Shown: piece by piece, positions 5,133 through 9,990 of the stretch | Numbering within the stretch: position 1 is the first letter of the stretch | How the letters are laid out: each line of letters opens with the position of its first letter | DNA from: Verrucomicrobiales bacterium | GTDB taxonomy: Bacteria > Verrucomicrobiota > Verrucomicrobiia > Verrucomicrobiales > DEV007 | DNA: 9,990 bases | Assembly: GCA_003232855.1 (NCBI GenBank) | Contig: QIKC01000372.1 | Span: 1 to 9,990, forward strand | Direction of reading: 5' to 3' | Translations under genes and position numbers: made by a program | The notes under the pieces: generated by a model | What the model saw: the letters and a program-made list of their open reading frames with translations, nothing else | Databases searched by the model: none | Told to the model about the DNA's origin: nothing

Positions 5133-6461
5133 TTACTCGCAGGTGCAGGGGACGAGGATGCCGTCGCGCATGCCGTGGATAATTTTTTTGTCTGAGGGGA
5201 CGAGGGTGGCGAGCACTCCAGCCAGCTTCACGTTTGGTTTTGTGCCATTGCCATCGCCTAGGAAGTAGTAGGGGCAAAGTCGTGCTCGCACTGGCATGCT
5301 GCGCATTTCCCCGGCGTCGTCGTCCCAGTATGGGTGATCGAAGACTTTTGCGCGTTTGAATTCTTGCAGCACCCAGGGCTGGTGGGGGAAATCGTCGATG
5401 GCGGTATTCACTGCGGCGCCCCATTCGTCGGCGGGCATGTCTTCGCCGATTTTGACGCTGCGACTGCCCCAGGCGAGTTCGGAGAAGCCGCTGAGTTTGA
5501 GTACTAGTGCGCGTTCTTTTTGCGAGAATTCGGCAAGTTGTCGCCAGTCTGTGATGCCGAGTTTTGGCAATTCGGCCTGGTGCGGTAGTGGCTCTGGGTC
5601 GATGATCCAGCTGAAGGGGAAATAGGAGCGCAGCCGCCGGATGTGGCTGTCGCGCAGTTGGGCGGACCAGAGGTCGCGCAGTGGCCGCGAGCAGAAGAGG
5701 GCGCTCCACATTTTTTCTTCGAGGTAGTGCTTGTAGGGGGCGGTGAGGTCGATGTCGCCAGCGGCGGCGGCGGCGAACAGGGCGTCGGCGGGTGGCACGT
5801 TGTCGAGGTCGAAGAGTTCGAAGAAACGATAGACGGCTCTTCCGCGCGGCGAGTAGGTCTCGGCGGGATGGACTTCGAAAGTGCTGTCGCGCCGGCTGTT
5901 GAGCTGCCCTGCCAGCCATTCCATCTCCGGTTGGTAATCGGCGGATTCGGCGCTGACGACCATGTCGGCGCCGTCGGGTAGCATCGATGCGAAGCCCTCG
6001 AACATGCCCTCGGGGCCGCCGACCACGTGCGGATCGAATTTGGAATAGACTTGGTTGAGCCAGGCGGTGAGGCCGATTCCGCCGGGGAGGTTGTCGAGTT
6101 CGGTGATGGCGAAGCCGTCCTCGGTCCAGATCAGGTCGGGGCGGATGATGCGTGGCAGGGCGTCGCGCAGCGCTGGGTGGCGCGCCTGTGCGATGAGTTG
6201 TGGCGGTTTACCGGCGTCGAGGTAGGCAGCTAACCATGCGGGGGCTTTGCCTTTGACGCTTTGGTGATAGAGGGTGTTGGCGGCGCGTTGGAAGAGCGCC
6301 AACTGGTGGCCGAGGCGTTCGAGTTCGGCGACGGTGCCCTTCGGCAGGACGAGGGGCTGTGGGGAGATGCGCCATTCTTTGTCGGCGAAAAGGCCGGCTT
6401 TGGGTAGGGCTTTCCGAATCGCTGCGACGCGATCGGCTGCAGTGTCTGGGGGGGGCGTCAT
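5133..6461 (-). CDS. Uncharacterised protein with ATP-grasp-like features
   Basis: 442 residues that I do not recognise as a named family. The C-terminal half has an arrangement resembling ATP-grasp enzymes: RALVLKLSGFSELAWGSRSV (possible lysine and glycine-rich nucleotide loop, about residues 316-335), WVLQEFKRAKVF (hinge-like QEF), then RARLCPYYF and KLAGVLATLV. In the middle, ITELDNLPGGIGLTAWLNQV (about 117-137) resembles the acidic, Gly-rich segment of glutathionylspermidine-synthase-like or circularly permuted ATP-grasp proteins. It ends in a Cys pair (VPCTCE). No signal peptide or membrane segment is apparent; it should be cytosolic. It starts at ATG 6461, 46 bases behind the ruvA stop on the same strand, suggesting co-transcription with ruvA, although a shared function is not implied. 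A peptide-ligase or amide-forming role is inference from the fold resemblance only. Confidence 0.7.
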   Translation of the reverse strand: MTPPPDTAADRVAAIRKALPKAGLFADKEWRISPQPLVLPKGTVAELERLGHQLALFQRAANTLYHQSVKGKAPAWLAAYLDAGKPPQLIAQARHPALRDALPRIIRPDLIWTEDGFAITELDNLPGGIGLTAWLNQVYSKFDPHVVGGPEGMFEGFASMLPDGADMVVSAESADYQPEMEWLAGQLNSRRDSTFEVHPAETYSPRGRAVYRFFELFDLDNVPPADALFAAAAAGDIDLTAPYKHYLEEKMWSALFCSRPLRDLWSAQLRDSHIRRLRSYFPFSWIIDPEPLPHQAELPKLGITDWRQLAEFSQKERALVLKLSGFSELAWGSRSVKIGEDMPADEWGAAVNTAIDDFPHQPWVLQEFKRAKVFDHPYWDDDAGEMRSMPVRARLCPYYFLGDGNGTKPNVKLAGVLATLVPSDKKIIHGMRDGILVPCTCE

Positions 6462-6507
6462 CTTTTGGGTGCTGTTCTTTTGTTAGGCGATACGGGCGCG
6501 GGCGTCG

Positions 6508-7107
6508 CTATTTCATTCCGCGCAGCGCGATGCGGATTAGCTCGTCCGCATCCGGTTCGCCCTCTTCCGCCGCGGTGATTTTCTGCACCGTTTTGAGCGC
6601 GTCCGCTTGCTTGTAACCGAGCGAGATGAGCGCCAGCACGGCATCGTTTATCGCGCCGCCGCCGGCTGTCGCACCTTCGTTGGCCACCTGCCATGCGGCG
6701 GTGACGCCGACCTTGTCCTTCAGTTCCAAAACGATGCGTTCGGCGGTTTTTTTGCCGAGCCCTTTGATTCGCGATAGCGTGGCGATGTCGCCGCCGATCA
6801 CGGCGTTCTTGAAATCGGCGACCGCCATTCCGCTGAGCACTGCTAGGCTGAGTTTTGGTCCGATCCCGGAGACGCGGTCGATCAGTAGGCGGAACAAATC
6901 GCGCTCGGCGTCGGTGCGGAAGCCGTAGAGTGTTTGCTCTTGTTCGCGAACGTGGAAGTGGGTGAGCAGGCGCAATTTCCCGCCCGCTGCGGGTAGGCTA
7001 TCGCTGGTTGAGAGTGGTACCAATACCTCGTAGCCGACACCGCCGACGTCGATGGTAAGGCGACCGGGTAAACTGTCGGCGAGGACGCCGTCGAGAAAAG
7101 TGATCAT
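6508..7107 (-). CDS. ruvA: Holliday junction branch migration protein RuvA
   Basis: 199 residues. RuvA tetramers bind four-way junctions and load the RuvB motor during recombinational repair. The N-terminal OB fold (about 1-63) opens with MITFLDGVL and contains GGVGYEVLVPLST. The tandem helix-hairpin-helix region shows RVSGIGPKLSLAVLSG (about 78-93) and IKGLGKKTAERIVLELKDKV (about 114-133). The C-terminal RuvB-binding domain III (INDAVLALISLGYKQADALK) ends at GMK. Length and order match the family. The start ATG at 7107 gives the canonical MI-F-G beginning. Neither ruvB nor ruvC is adjacent; instead the next gene is the ATP-grasp-like protein. A promoter-like pair lies directly in front and implies an almost leaderless mRNA. 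It is divergent from the secreted-protein gene across 87 bases. Confidence 0.96.
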   Translation of the reverse strand: MITFLDGVLADSLPGRLTIDVGGVGYEVLVPLSTSDSLPAAGGKLRLLTHFHVREQEQTLYGFRTDAERDLFRLLIDRVSGIGPKLSLAVLSGMAVADFKNAVIGGDIATLSRIKGLGKKTAERIVLELKDKVGVTAAWQVANEGATAGGGAINDAVLALISLGYKQADALKTVQKITAAEEGEPDADELIRIALRGMK

Positions 7108-7115
7108 CGTCGGGG

Positions 7116-7144
7116 ATAGTCAACGGGGGAGGGGCGGTGGTCAA
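7116..7144 (-). promoter_or_regulatory. Possible promoter of ruvA, within a direct repeat
   Basis: The minus strand reads TTGACC (7144-7139), 17 bases, then GACTAT (7121-7116), with the ATG at 7107. The start point would fall within a base or two of the ATG. CCCGTTGAC occurs twice here, 23 bases apart, so a second TTGAC overlaps the -10. That duplication could be regulatory or chance. Confidence 0.38.
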
Positions 7145-7194
7145 CGGGGGAAGCGGGGGTTGATCGCCACCGGCAGCGGGGGGAAGGTGACGGC

Positions 7195-7860
7195 GTGCTG
7201 ATGTTTACTGATCGCCTCCCCCGTCGCCTGTTTTCTGTTGGGCTGCTCGTCGTCCTGTTGTCGGTTTGGCAGGGTGAGGTGGTTGCTGAAGATGGCGAAG
7301 GAGGGCGGCAGGTGGCCGAGCCCGCTCCGCCGCAGCATCTGTTGCTTATCGAGCCGCGTTCTTTGCGTTCTGAGGTGTTCGTGATGATACCCGGGGCGCG
7401 GCGCACGGTCTATAGTGCTGCTCGCCCAGGAAAATTAGGAGTGCGTCATTATAGCCGCGACGAATTTCGGATGGCCTTTCCCGGCGGCTGGAAGGAGTTT
7501 TTCGAGAAAGGACAGGCGGCGATCGCCGCGCACCTGAAGACGCTCAAGCCCAGCTATCGCCGCGGAGCCGATAAAGTCATCGAATATGCGATTTTGCAGG
7601 CAGAGCATCCGCTGACCGCCTCGGTGATCATCGCTCCCGGATTCAAATCGCTATTTGCTGATACTTTGGGCGAAAACCTGCTGATCGCCGTTCCCAATCG
7701 CTATACGATTCTCGTTTTCCCCAAACTGGCCGGCAAAATGCCCGAATACCATGCTGTGCTGGCCGATCTCTACAAAGACGCCACTTATCCGGGAAGTCCG
7801 GAGATTTTTGAACTCACCAGTGAGGGTATTCGGGTAGTCGGGGCATTTCAGTCGGATTAA
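7195..7860 (+). CDS. Predicted secreted protein of unknown function
   Basis: 221 residues. The N terminus looks like a Sec signal peptide: basic MLMFTDRLPRR, a hydrophobic core LFSVGLLVVLLSVW (about 12-25), then a polar region with plausible cleavage near VVAED (about 30-32). The mature part has mixed alpha/beta character with IIAPGFKSLFADTLGENLLI and RYTILVFPKLAG, but I recognise no family and no catalytic motif. Two starts are possible: GTG at 7195, with GGAAGG 7 bases upstream, and ATG at 7201, where the same Shine-Dalgarno is 13 bases away. Spacing favours the GTG, and both give a usable signal peptide. The gene is divergent from ruvA and followed by an AT-rich gap. The likely location is periplasm or outside the cell. 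What it does cannot be said from the sequence. Confidence 0.75.
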   Translation: MLMFTDRLPRRLFSVGLLVVLLSVWQGEVVAEDGEGGRQVAEPAPPQHLLLIEPRSLRSEVFVMIPGARRTVYSAARPGKLGVRHYSRDEFRMAFPGGWKEFFEKGQAAIAAHLKTLKPSYRRGADKVIEYAILQAEHPLTASVIIAPGFKSLFADTLGENLLIAVPNRYTILVFPKLAGKMPEYHAVLADLYKDATYPGSPEIFELTSEGIRVVGAFQSD

Positions 7861-7869
7861 ATATTCAAT

Positions 7870-7883
7870 TTCCCGGAAGGGAA
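7870..7883 (+). terminator. Weak hairpin behind the secreted-protein gene
   Basis: TTCCC-GGAA-GGGAA forms a 5 bp stem with a GNRA-type loop 10 bases after the stop codon. No T tract follows (purine-rich GGGGGAAAA instead), so it is at best a poor intrinsic terminator. Confidence 0.2.
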
Positions 7884-7998
7884 GGGGGAAAATTTGTTAG
7901 AAATTAGGTCAAATAATTATGGAAATTTTAGCAAAAGGGGGTAATTCCCAAATTAGTGGTCAATTATAGCTGAAATCCGTGGTAATGTGACGCGCCTG

Positions 7999-8007
7999 TG
8001 ATATAGT
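7999..8007 (+). promoter_or_regulatory. Extended -10 promoter element of the small basic protein gene
   Basis: TGATATAGT (7999-8007) fits the extended -10 pattern TG-n-TATAAT with one mismatch. No good -35 is present at 17-18 bases. The preceding 120 bases are strongly AT-rich for this window and may act as an UP-like region. Transcription would start about 8014, two bases before the ATG at 8016. Confidence 0.5.
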
Positions 8008-8015
8008 GCGCACCT

Positions 8016-8330
8016 ATGGCTACACCAACTCGCAGAACTCGATTTTCCCGAAGAATCCCTGATCACGTGACAGACGAACTCGTTGTTGTTCTACAGGACG
8101 ACGAGGCATACCTATTTAATGGTCTGTTTGAGCGCGTCTATGAGAACCTCAAGGCGAAGAACGCCGTAAGTGGCGGCGAAGAAATGCTTCGCCTCCGTGC
8201 TTACGAGAAACTTCAGAACCTTGTTACCCGAGGTCTTGTCGAGAAAAAGGGCAAGACTTATAAGGGGCTGGACGGCATTGAGAAAGCGTCCAGTGCTTAC
8301 GTTGCTGCGCAGCAGGCACAGCAGTCGTAA
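8016..8330 (+). CDS. Small basic protein of unknown function, possibly winged-helix-like
   Basis: 104 residues. The N terminus is Arg-rich (MATPTRRTRFSRRIPDHVTD). A central segment LFNGLFERVYENLKAKNAV and then LRAYEKLQNLVTRGLVEKKG, ending in KTYKGLDGIEKA, has the rhythm of helix, helix, and a short beta hairpin with positive charge, which resembles a winged-helix recognition unit. This is a structural impression only. The tail is Ala/Gln-rich (SSAYVAAQQAQQS). No signal peptide or membrane segment. I recall similar small proteins from Opitutae-type genomes but cannot name a family. The ATG at 8016 is preceded by an extended -10 element and no Shine-Dalgarno, so the transcript may be leaderless. 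A strong hairpin follows at 8374-8401, making this a self-contained single-gene unit that could be well expressed. Confidence 0.8.
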   Translation: MATPTRRTRFSRRIPDHVTDELVVVLQDDEAYLFNGLFERVYENLKAKNAVSGGEEMLRLRAYEKLQNLVTRGLVEKKGKTYKGLDGIEKASSAYVAAQQAQQS

Positions 8331-8373
8331 CTGTCGTTTCGATTCGTCGATAGAACAGATACCCAAAATTTCG

Positions 8374-8401
8374 ATCAGGGTCGCCGGAAGGCGGCCCTGA
8401 T
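8374..8401 (+). terminator. Strong hairpin with GGAA tetraloop behind the small basic protein gene
   Basis: ATCAGGGTCGCC (8374-8385), loop GGAA (8386-8389), and GGCGGCCCTGAT (8390-8401) pair over 12 bp, with one G-U. The hairpin begins 43 bases after the stop codon. The following TGCGTTTCC is only weakly T-rich, so it may end transcription inefficiently or protect the 3' end. Confidence 0.6.
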
Positions 8402-8440
8402 TGCGTTTCCGGGGGGGAGTTGACCCGCGGAGGGATTTTT

Positions 8441-8610
8441 TTGCCCGCGAAGGGCGCGAAGGGACGCGAAGTTCGCAGGCGGTGAATGCGCGGCATGGGG
8501 ACGCGGTAGCGGAACGGGCGGCCACGCGATGACGGCTGGCGCCCACTTTTAGGCGTTCTTTGCTCATCAAAATCAGAACCTTCGTGTCCTTCGCGGCCTT
8601 CGCGGGCAAT
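8441..8610. repeat. Inverted repeat arms of the TTGCCCGCGAAGG family
   Basis: The left arm (8441-8473) starts TTGCCCGCGAAGGGCGCGAA. The right arm (8576-8610) is its reverse complement with a few differences; reversed it starts TTGCCCGCGAAGGCCGCGAA. About 33 bases per arm are separated by roughly 100 bases. Both arms are bordered by T-rich or A-rich runs. The spacer encodes nothing recognisable. It could be a small non-autonomous element or a remnant of two insertions in opposite orientation. Confidence 0.65.
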
Positions 8611-8678
8611 TTTTTTCATGGGTTTTTCGCCTTGAACGTGCGAGCAAAGGGTCGAGCTTCACGCGGTCTTACCCGTCC

Positions 8679-9056
8679 ATGCTCGAAGAATATTTTCCCG
8701 TCCTATTGCAGTTTGCCATCGTCACCGGTTTCGCGGTGGGCACCCTGCTGTTGAGCGTCGTTTTGGGCAAGAGTGCGCGCCGCAACGCGATCAAGGATTC
8801 GGCCTATGAGTGTGGGATGCTGCCGGTCGGGGAGTCGCAACCGCGTTTCAGTGTGAAATTCTATCTGGTGGCGATGCTCTTCGTCATCTTCGATATCGAA
8901 GTCGTCTTTATGTACCCTTGGGCGGTGACTTTCACCGACTTCCTCGCGCGGGGACAGGGGGCGATGGTGTTCTGGAGCATGGCCGGCTTCGTTGGCATTC
9001 TGTTGGTCGCCTACCTCTATGCGCTGAAGAAGGGCGCTCTGACTTGGAAGAGCTGA
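8679..9056 (+). CDS. nuoA: NADH-quinone oxidoreductase subunit A
   Basis: 125 residues, a small membrane subunit of respiratory Complex I located in the inner membrane. Three hydrophobic segments are visible at about 5-28 (VLLQFAIVTGFAVGTLLLSVVLG), 60-80 (VKFYLVAMLFVIFDIEVVFMYPW) and 92-115 (AMVFWSMAGFVGILLVAYLY). The family signatures are YECGMLPVG (the quinone-site loop with its Cys) and RFSVKFYLVAMLFVIFDIEV with the conserved acidic residues in the second helix. The length is typical (about 120-147). The start ATG at 8679 gives MLEEYFPVLLQF, as expected. There is no clear Shine-Dalgarno (TTACCCGTCC precedes it). In most bacteria nuoB overlaps or directly follows nuoA; here the next genes are a Dabb-like protein and thrH, so nuoA stands alone in the window. 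Confidence 0.95.
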   Translation: MLEEYFPVLLQFAIVTGFAVGTLLLSVVLGKSARRNAIKDSAYECGMLPVGESQPRFSVKFYLVAMLFVIFDIEVVFMYPWAVTFTDFLARGQGAMVFWSMAGFVGILLVAYLYALKKGALTWKS

Positions 9057-9100
9057 TTGGTCAATGGGTGGATCCGAGTTCGAACGCATCCCCAAATTTT

Positions 9101-9134
9101 CTAATCCCCCAATTATCCAATTATCCAATCCCCC
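9101..9134 (+). repeat. CCAATTAT tandem repeat abutting a start codon
   Basis: The stretch CTAATCCCCCAATTAT is followed by CCAATTAT and CCAATCCCCC and then the ATG at 9135. The 8 bp unit CCAATTAT is repeated in tandem, bounded by CAATCCCCC-like words on both sides. It occupies the place where a ribosome binding site would be. Confidence 0.6.
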
Positions 9135-9452
9135 ATGGTTCATCTCGTCGTACTTTGTAAATTACAGGCTCACGTCACTCAGGAGAGGTTGGAGGAGCTG
9201 GCGCGGAAGGCACGCATTCAGCTGCTGAAGATTCCGGAGGTTTTACAAGTGCGGGCGGGCAAGCGAATCGAGAACGACAACGCCTACCCGTATTTTTATT
9301 CGGTCGATGTGGAATCGTTAGAGAAACTGGCGATGTACCGCGATGATCCGAACCAAGTGAAGTTCGTCGAGGAGGTGATTAAACCGAATACCCGCGAACG
9401 GCTGGAGATGGTCTACGAGCTGGAGCCGAATAAGGACGTTAGGTATTCCTGA
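9135..9452 (+). CDS. Dabb-like stress-responsive alpha/beta-barrel protein
   Basis: 105 residues. The pattern MVHLVVLCKLQAHVTQERLEELARKARIQLLKIPEVLQVRAGKRI, split here between an initial beta strand, a long helix and IPEVLQVRAG at about residues 33-42, matches the Dabb (dimeric alpha/beta barrel, ferredoxin-like) family. Next come a second strand YPYFYSVDVES and the helix-strand end FVEEVIKPNTRERLEMVYEL. Family members form dimers. Some are stress-induced in plants, others act in polyketide or ring-cleavage chemistry, so no substrate is assigned. The usual Y-x-x-hP-x-H stretch is altered to YRDDPNQVKFVEE, which lacks the histidine. No signal peptide. The ATG at 9135 fits the conserved start of the first strand. 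A tandem repeat lies immediately before it and no Shine-Dalgarno is present. Confidence 0.72.
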   Translation: MVHLVVLCKLQAHVTQERLEELARKARIQLLKIPEVLQVRAGKRIENDNAYPYFYSVDVESLEKLAMYRDDPNQVKFVEEVIKPNTRERLEMVYELEPNKDVRYS

Positions 9453-9459
9453 AGGGGAG

Positions 9460-9491
9460 TTGCCCGCGAATGGACGCGAATTTTCGCGAAT
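9460..9491 (+). repeat. Third copy of the TTGCCCGCGAA repeat family, with a small hairpin
   Basis: TTGCCCGCGAATGGACGCGA (9460-9479) shares its first 11 bases with the arms at 8441 and near 8610, and the following words GGACGCGAA also recur. CGCGAATTTTCGCG (9475-9488) is a perfect 6 bp stem with a two-base centre. It lies shortly after the Dabb-like gene's stop and might serve as a 3' hairpin. Confidence 0.55.
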
Positions 9492-9655
9492 GGGGGAGGG
9501 TGAAGGAGGGGGTGTTCACGTTCGTGATTTGTGCGCCACTATGTGGTATCTGTGTTTGTTAGGTATTGATGATAGCCGTATCGGCGTCGAAAAATCTCGC
9601 GTAGTTCATGATATTTTGGTGTAGTGTCGGTCGCCACGATTTTCCACGTTTTCTT

Positions 9656-9990
9656 ATGAATACCATTGCTTGTCTCGACCTCGAAGGGGTTCTTGTCCCT
9701 GAAATTTGGATCGACGTTGCCGAGCGCACCGGTATTGATGCGCTGCGCGCCACCACCCGCGACGTGCCGGATTATTCGCAGCTGATGCGCCAGCGGCTGG
9801 ATATTTGCGAGAGCAACGGCCTCAAGATCGGCGACATTCAGGCGGTTATCGCCAAAATGGGGCCGATGCAGGGGGCGGGGGCGTTTCTCGATTGGCTGCG
9901 CGAGCGCTGCCAGGTGGTGATCCTGTCGGATACTTTTTACGAATTCGCGCAGCCGTTGATGCGCCAACTCGGTTTTCCGACGCTGTTTTG
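9656..9990 (+). CDS. thrH: ThrH, phosphoserine phosphatase / phosphoserine-homoserine phosphotransferase, N-terminal part
   Basis: 111 complete codons run to the right window edge; the full protein should be about 205 residues. The opening MNTIACLDLEGVLVPEIWID carries the HAD motif I with nucleophile D8 and E10 (the ThrH form DLE instead of DxD). It is followed by AERTGIDALRATTRDVPDY, LRERCQVVILSDTFYEF (motif II serine S91) and QPLMRQLGFPTL, all close to what I recall of the Pseudomonas aeruginosa ThrH sequence. That enzyme dephosphorylates phosphoserine and can transfer the phosphate to homoserine, linking serine and threonine synthesis. The cap-domain and motif III/IV parts lie beyond the window. 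The ATG at 9656 is the conserved start; no Shine-Dalgarno and no clear promoter were seen in the 203 bases upstream. Confidence 0.94.
   Translation, partial: MNTIACLDLEGVLVPEIWIDVAERTGIDALRATTRDVPDYSQLMRQRLDICESNGLKIGDIQAVIAKMGPMQGAGAFLDWLRERCQVVILSDTFYEFAQPLMRQLGFPTLF

Larger units (their letters stand above)
8331..8678. other. 348 bp intergenic region before nuoA
   Basis: It contains the terminator-like hairpin of the upstream gene (8374-8401) and a pair of inverted CGCGAAGG-type arms (8441-8473 and 8576-8610) enclosing about 100 bases with no recognised content. Long open frames on the minus strand here look like GC-driven shadows. No promoter for nuoA could be identified with confidence. 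Confidence 0.6.

Noticed and set aside
5127..5138. GAGT-TTTT-ACTC hairpin between the convergent response regulator and ATP-grasp-like genes
   Set aside because: A stem of only 4-5 bp overlapping a stop codon is too weak to call a terminator.
5038..5919. 293-residue Arg-rich minus-strand frame inside the ATP-grasp-like gene
   Set aside because: Shadow frame in GC-rich coding DNA; the overlapping 442-residue frame has a coherent protein composition.
9539..9967. 142-residue minus-strand frame at the right end
   Set aside because: Antisense to thrH, whose plus-strand product is clearly conserved.

Overview
The window looks like a GC-rich chromosomal segment from Verrucomicrobiota, probably class Opitutae. 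This is an inference, not a search result. It rests on a PUR-family (DUF3276) protein of the Bacteroidota/Verrucomicrobiota type next to a pseudouridine synthase, on ThrH and a small basic protein that I associate with this group, on weak Shine-Dalgarno use with promoters of the TTGAC-N17-TAnnnT kind placed almost on the start codon, and on several families of short word-like intergenic repeats. No rRNA, tRNA, CRISPR array, transposase or phage gene was seen.

Left part (1-4417, all minus strand, read right to left): trpS, then a PUR-family nucleic-acid-binding protein, then an RluA-family pseudouridine synthase, then sucC (succinyl-CoA synthetase beta subunit). SucC runs on without a stop codon into a QueD/6-pyruvoyl-tetrahydropterin-synthase-like domain. 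Next comes a four-helix-bundle protein of the 23S rRNA intervening-sequence type, cut by the window edge. The QueD-like module lies between two same-orientation copies of a 28-36 bp repeat. One copy carries the stop codon of the QueD-like frame. The other sits exactly at the expected SucC C terminus, with its TAG out of frame, which explains the fusion. The PUR gene has no ATG, GTG or TTG in its own frame; a GTG with a good Shine-Dalgarno lies in another frame.

Centre (4418-7107): a 306 bp gap holding an imperfect inverted repeat, a single-domain response regulator on the plus strand, then convergent to it a minus-strand pair of ruvA and an unrecognised 442-residue protein with ATP-grasp-like features.

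Right part (7195-9990, all plus strand): a predicted secreted protein of unknown function, a small basic protein of unknown function with a clear promoter and terminator, nuoA (Complex I subunit A, with no other nuo gene beside it), a Dabb-like alpha/beta-barrel protein, and the first half of thrH (phosphoserine phosphatase family). Repeats made of CGCGAAGG-like and CCAATTAT-like words occupy the gaps around nuoA and the Dabb-like gene.

Most genes are housekeeping. The unusual signal is in how the intergenic repeats have remodelled gene ends and starts, above all the sucC-queD fusion, and in the PUR gene's missing start codon.
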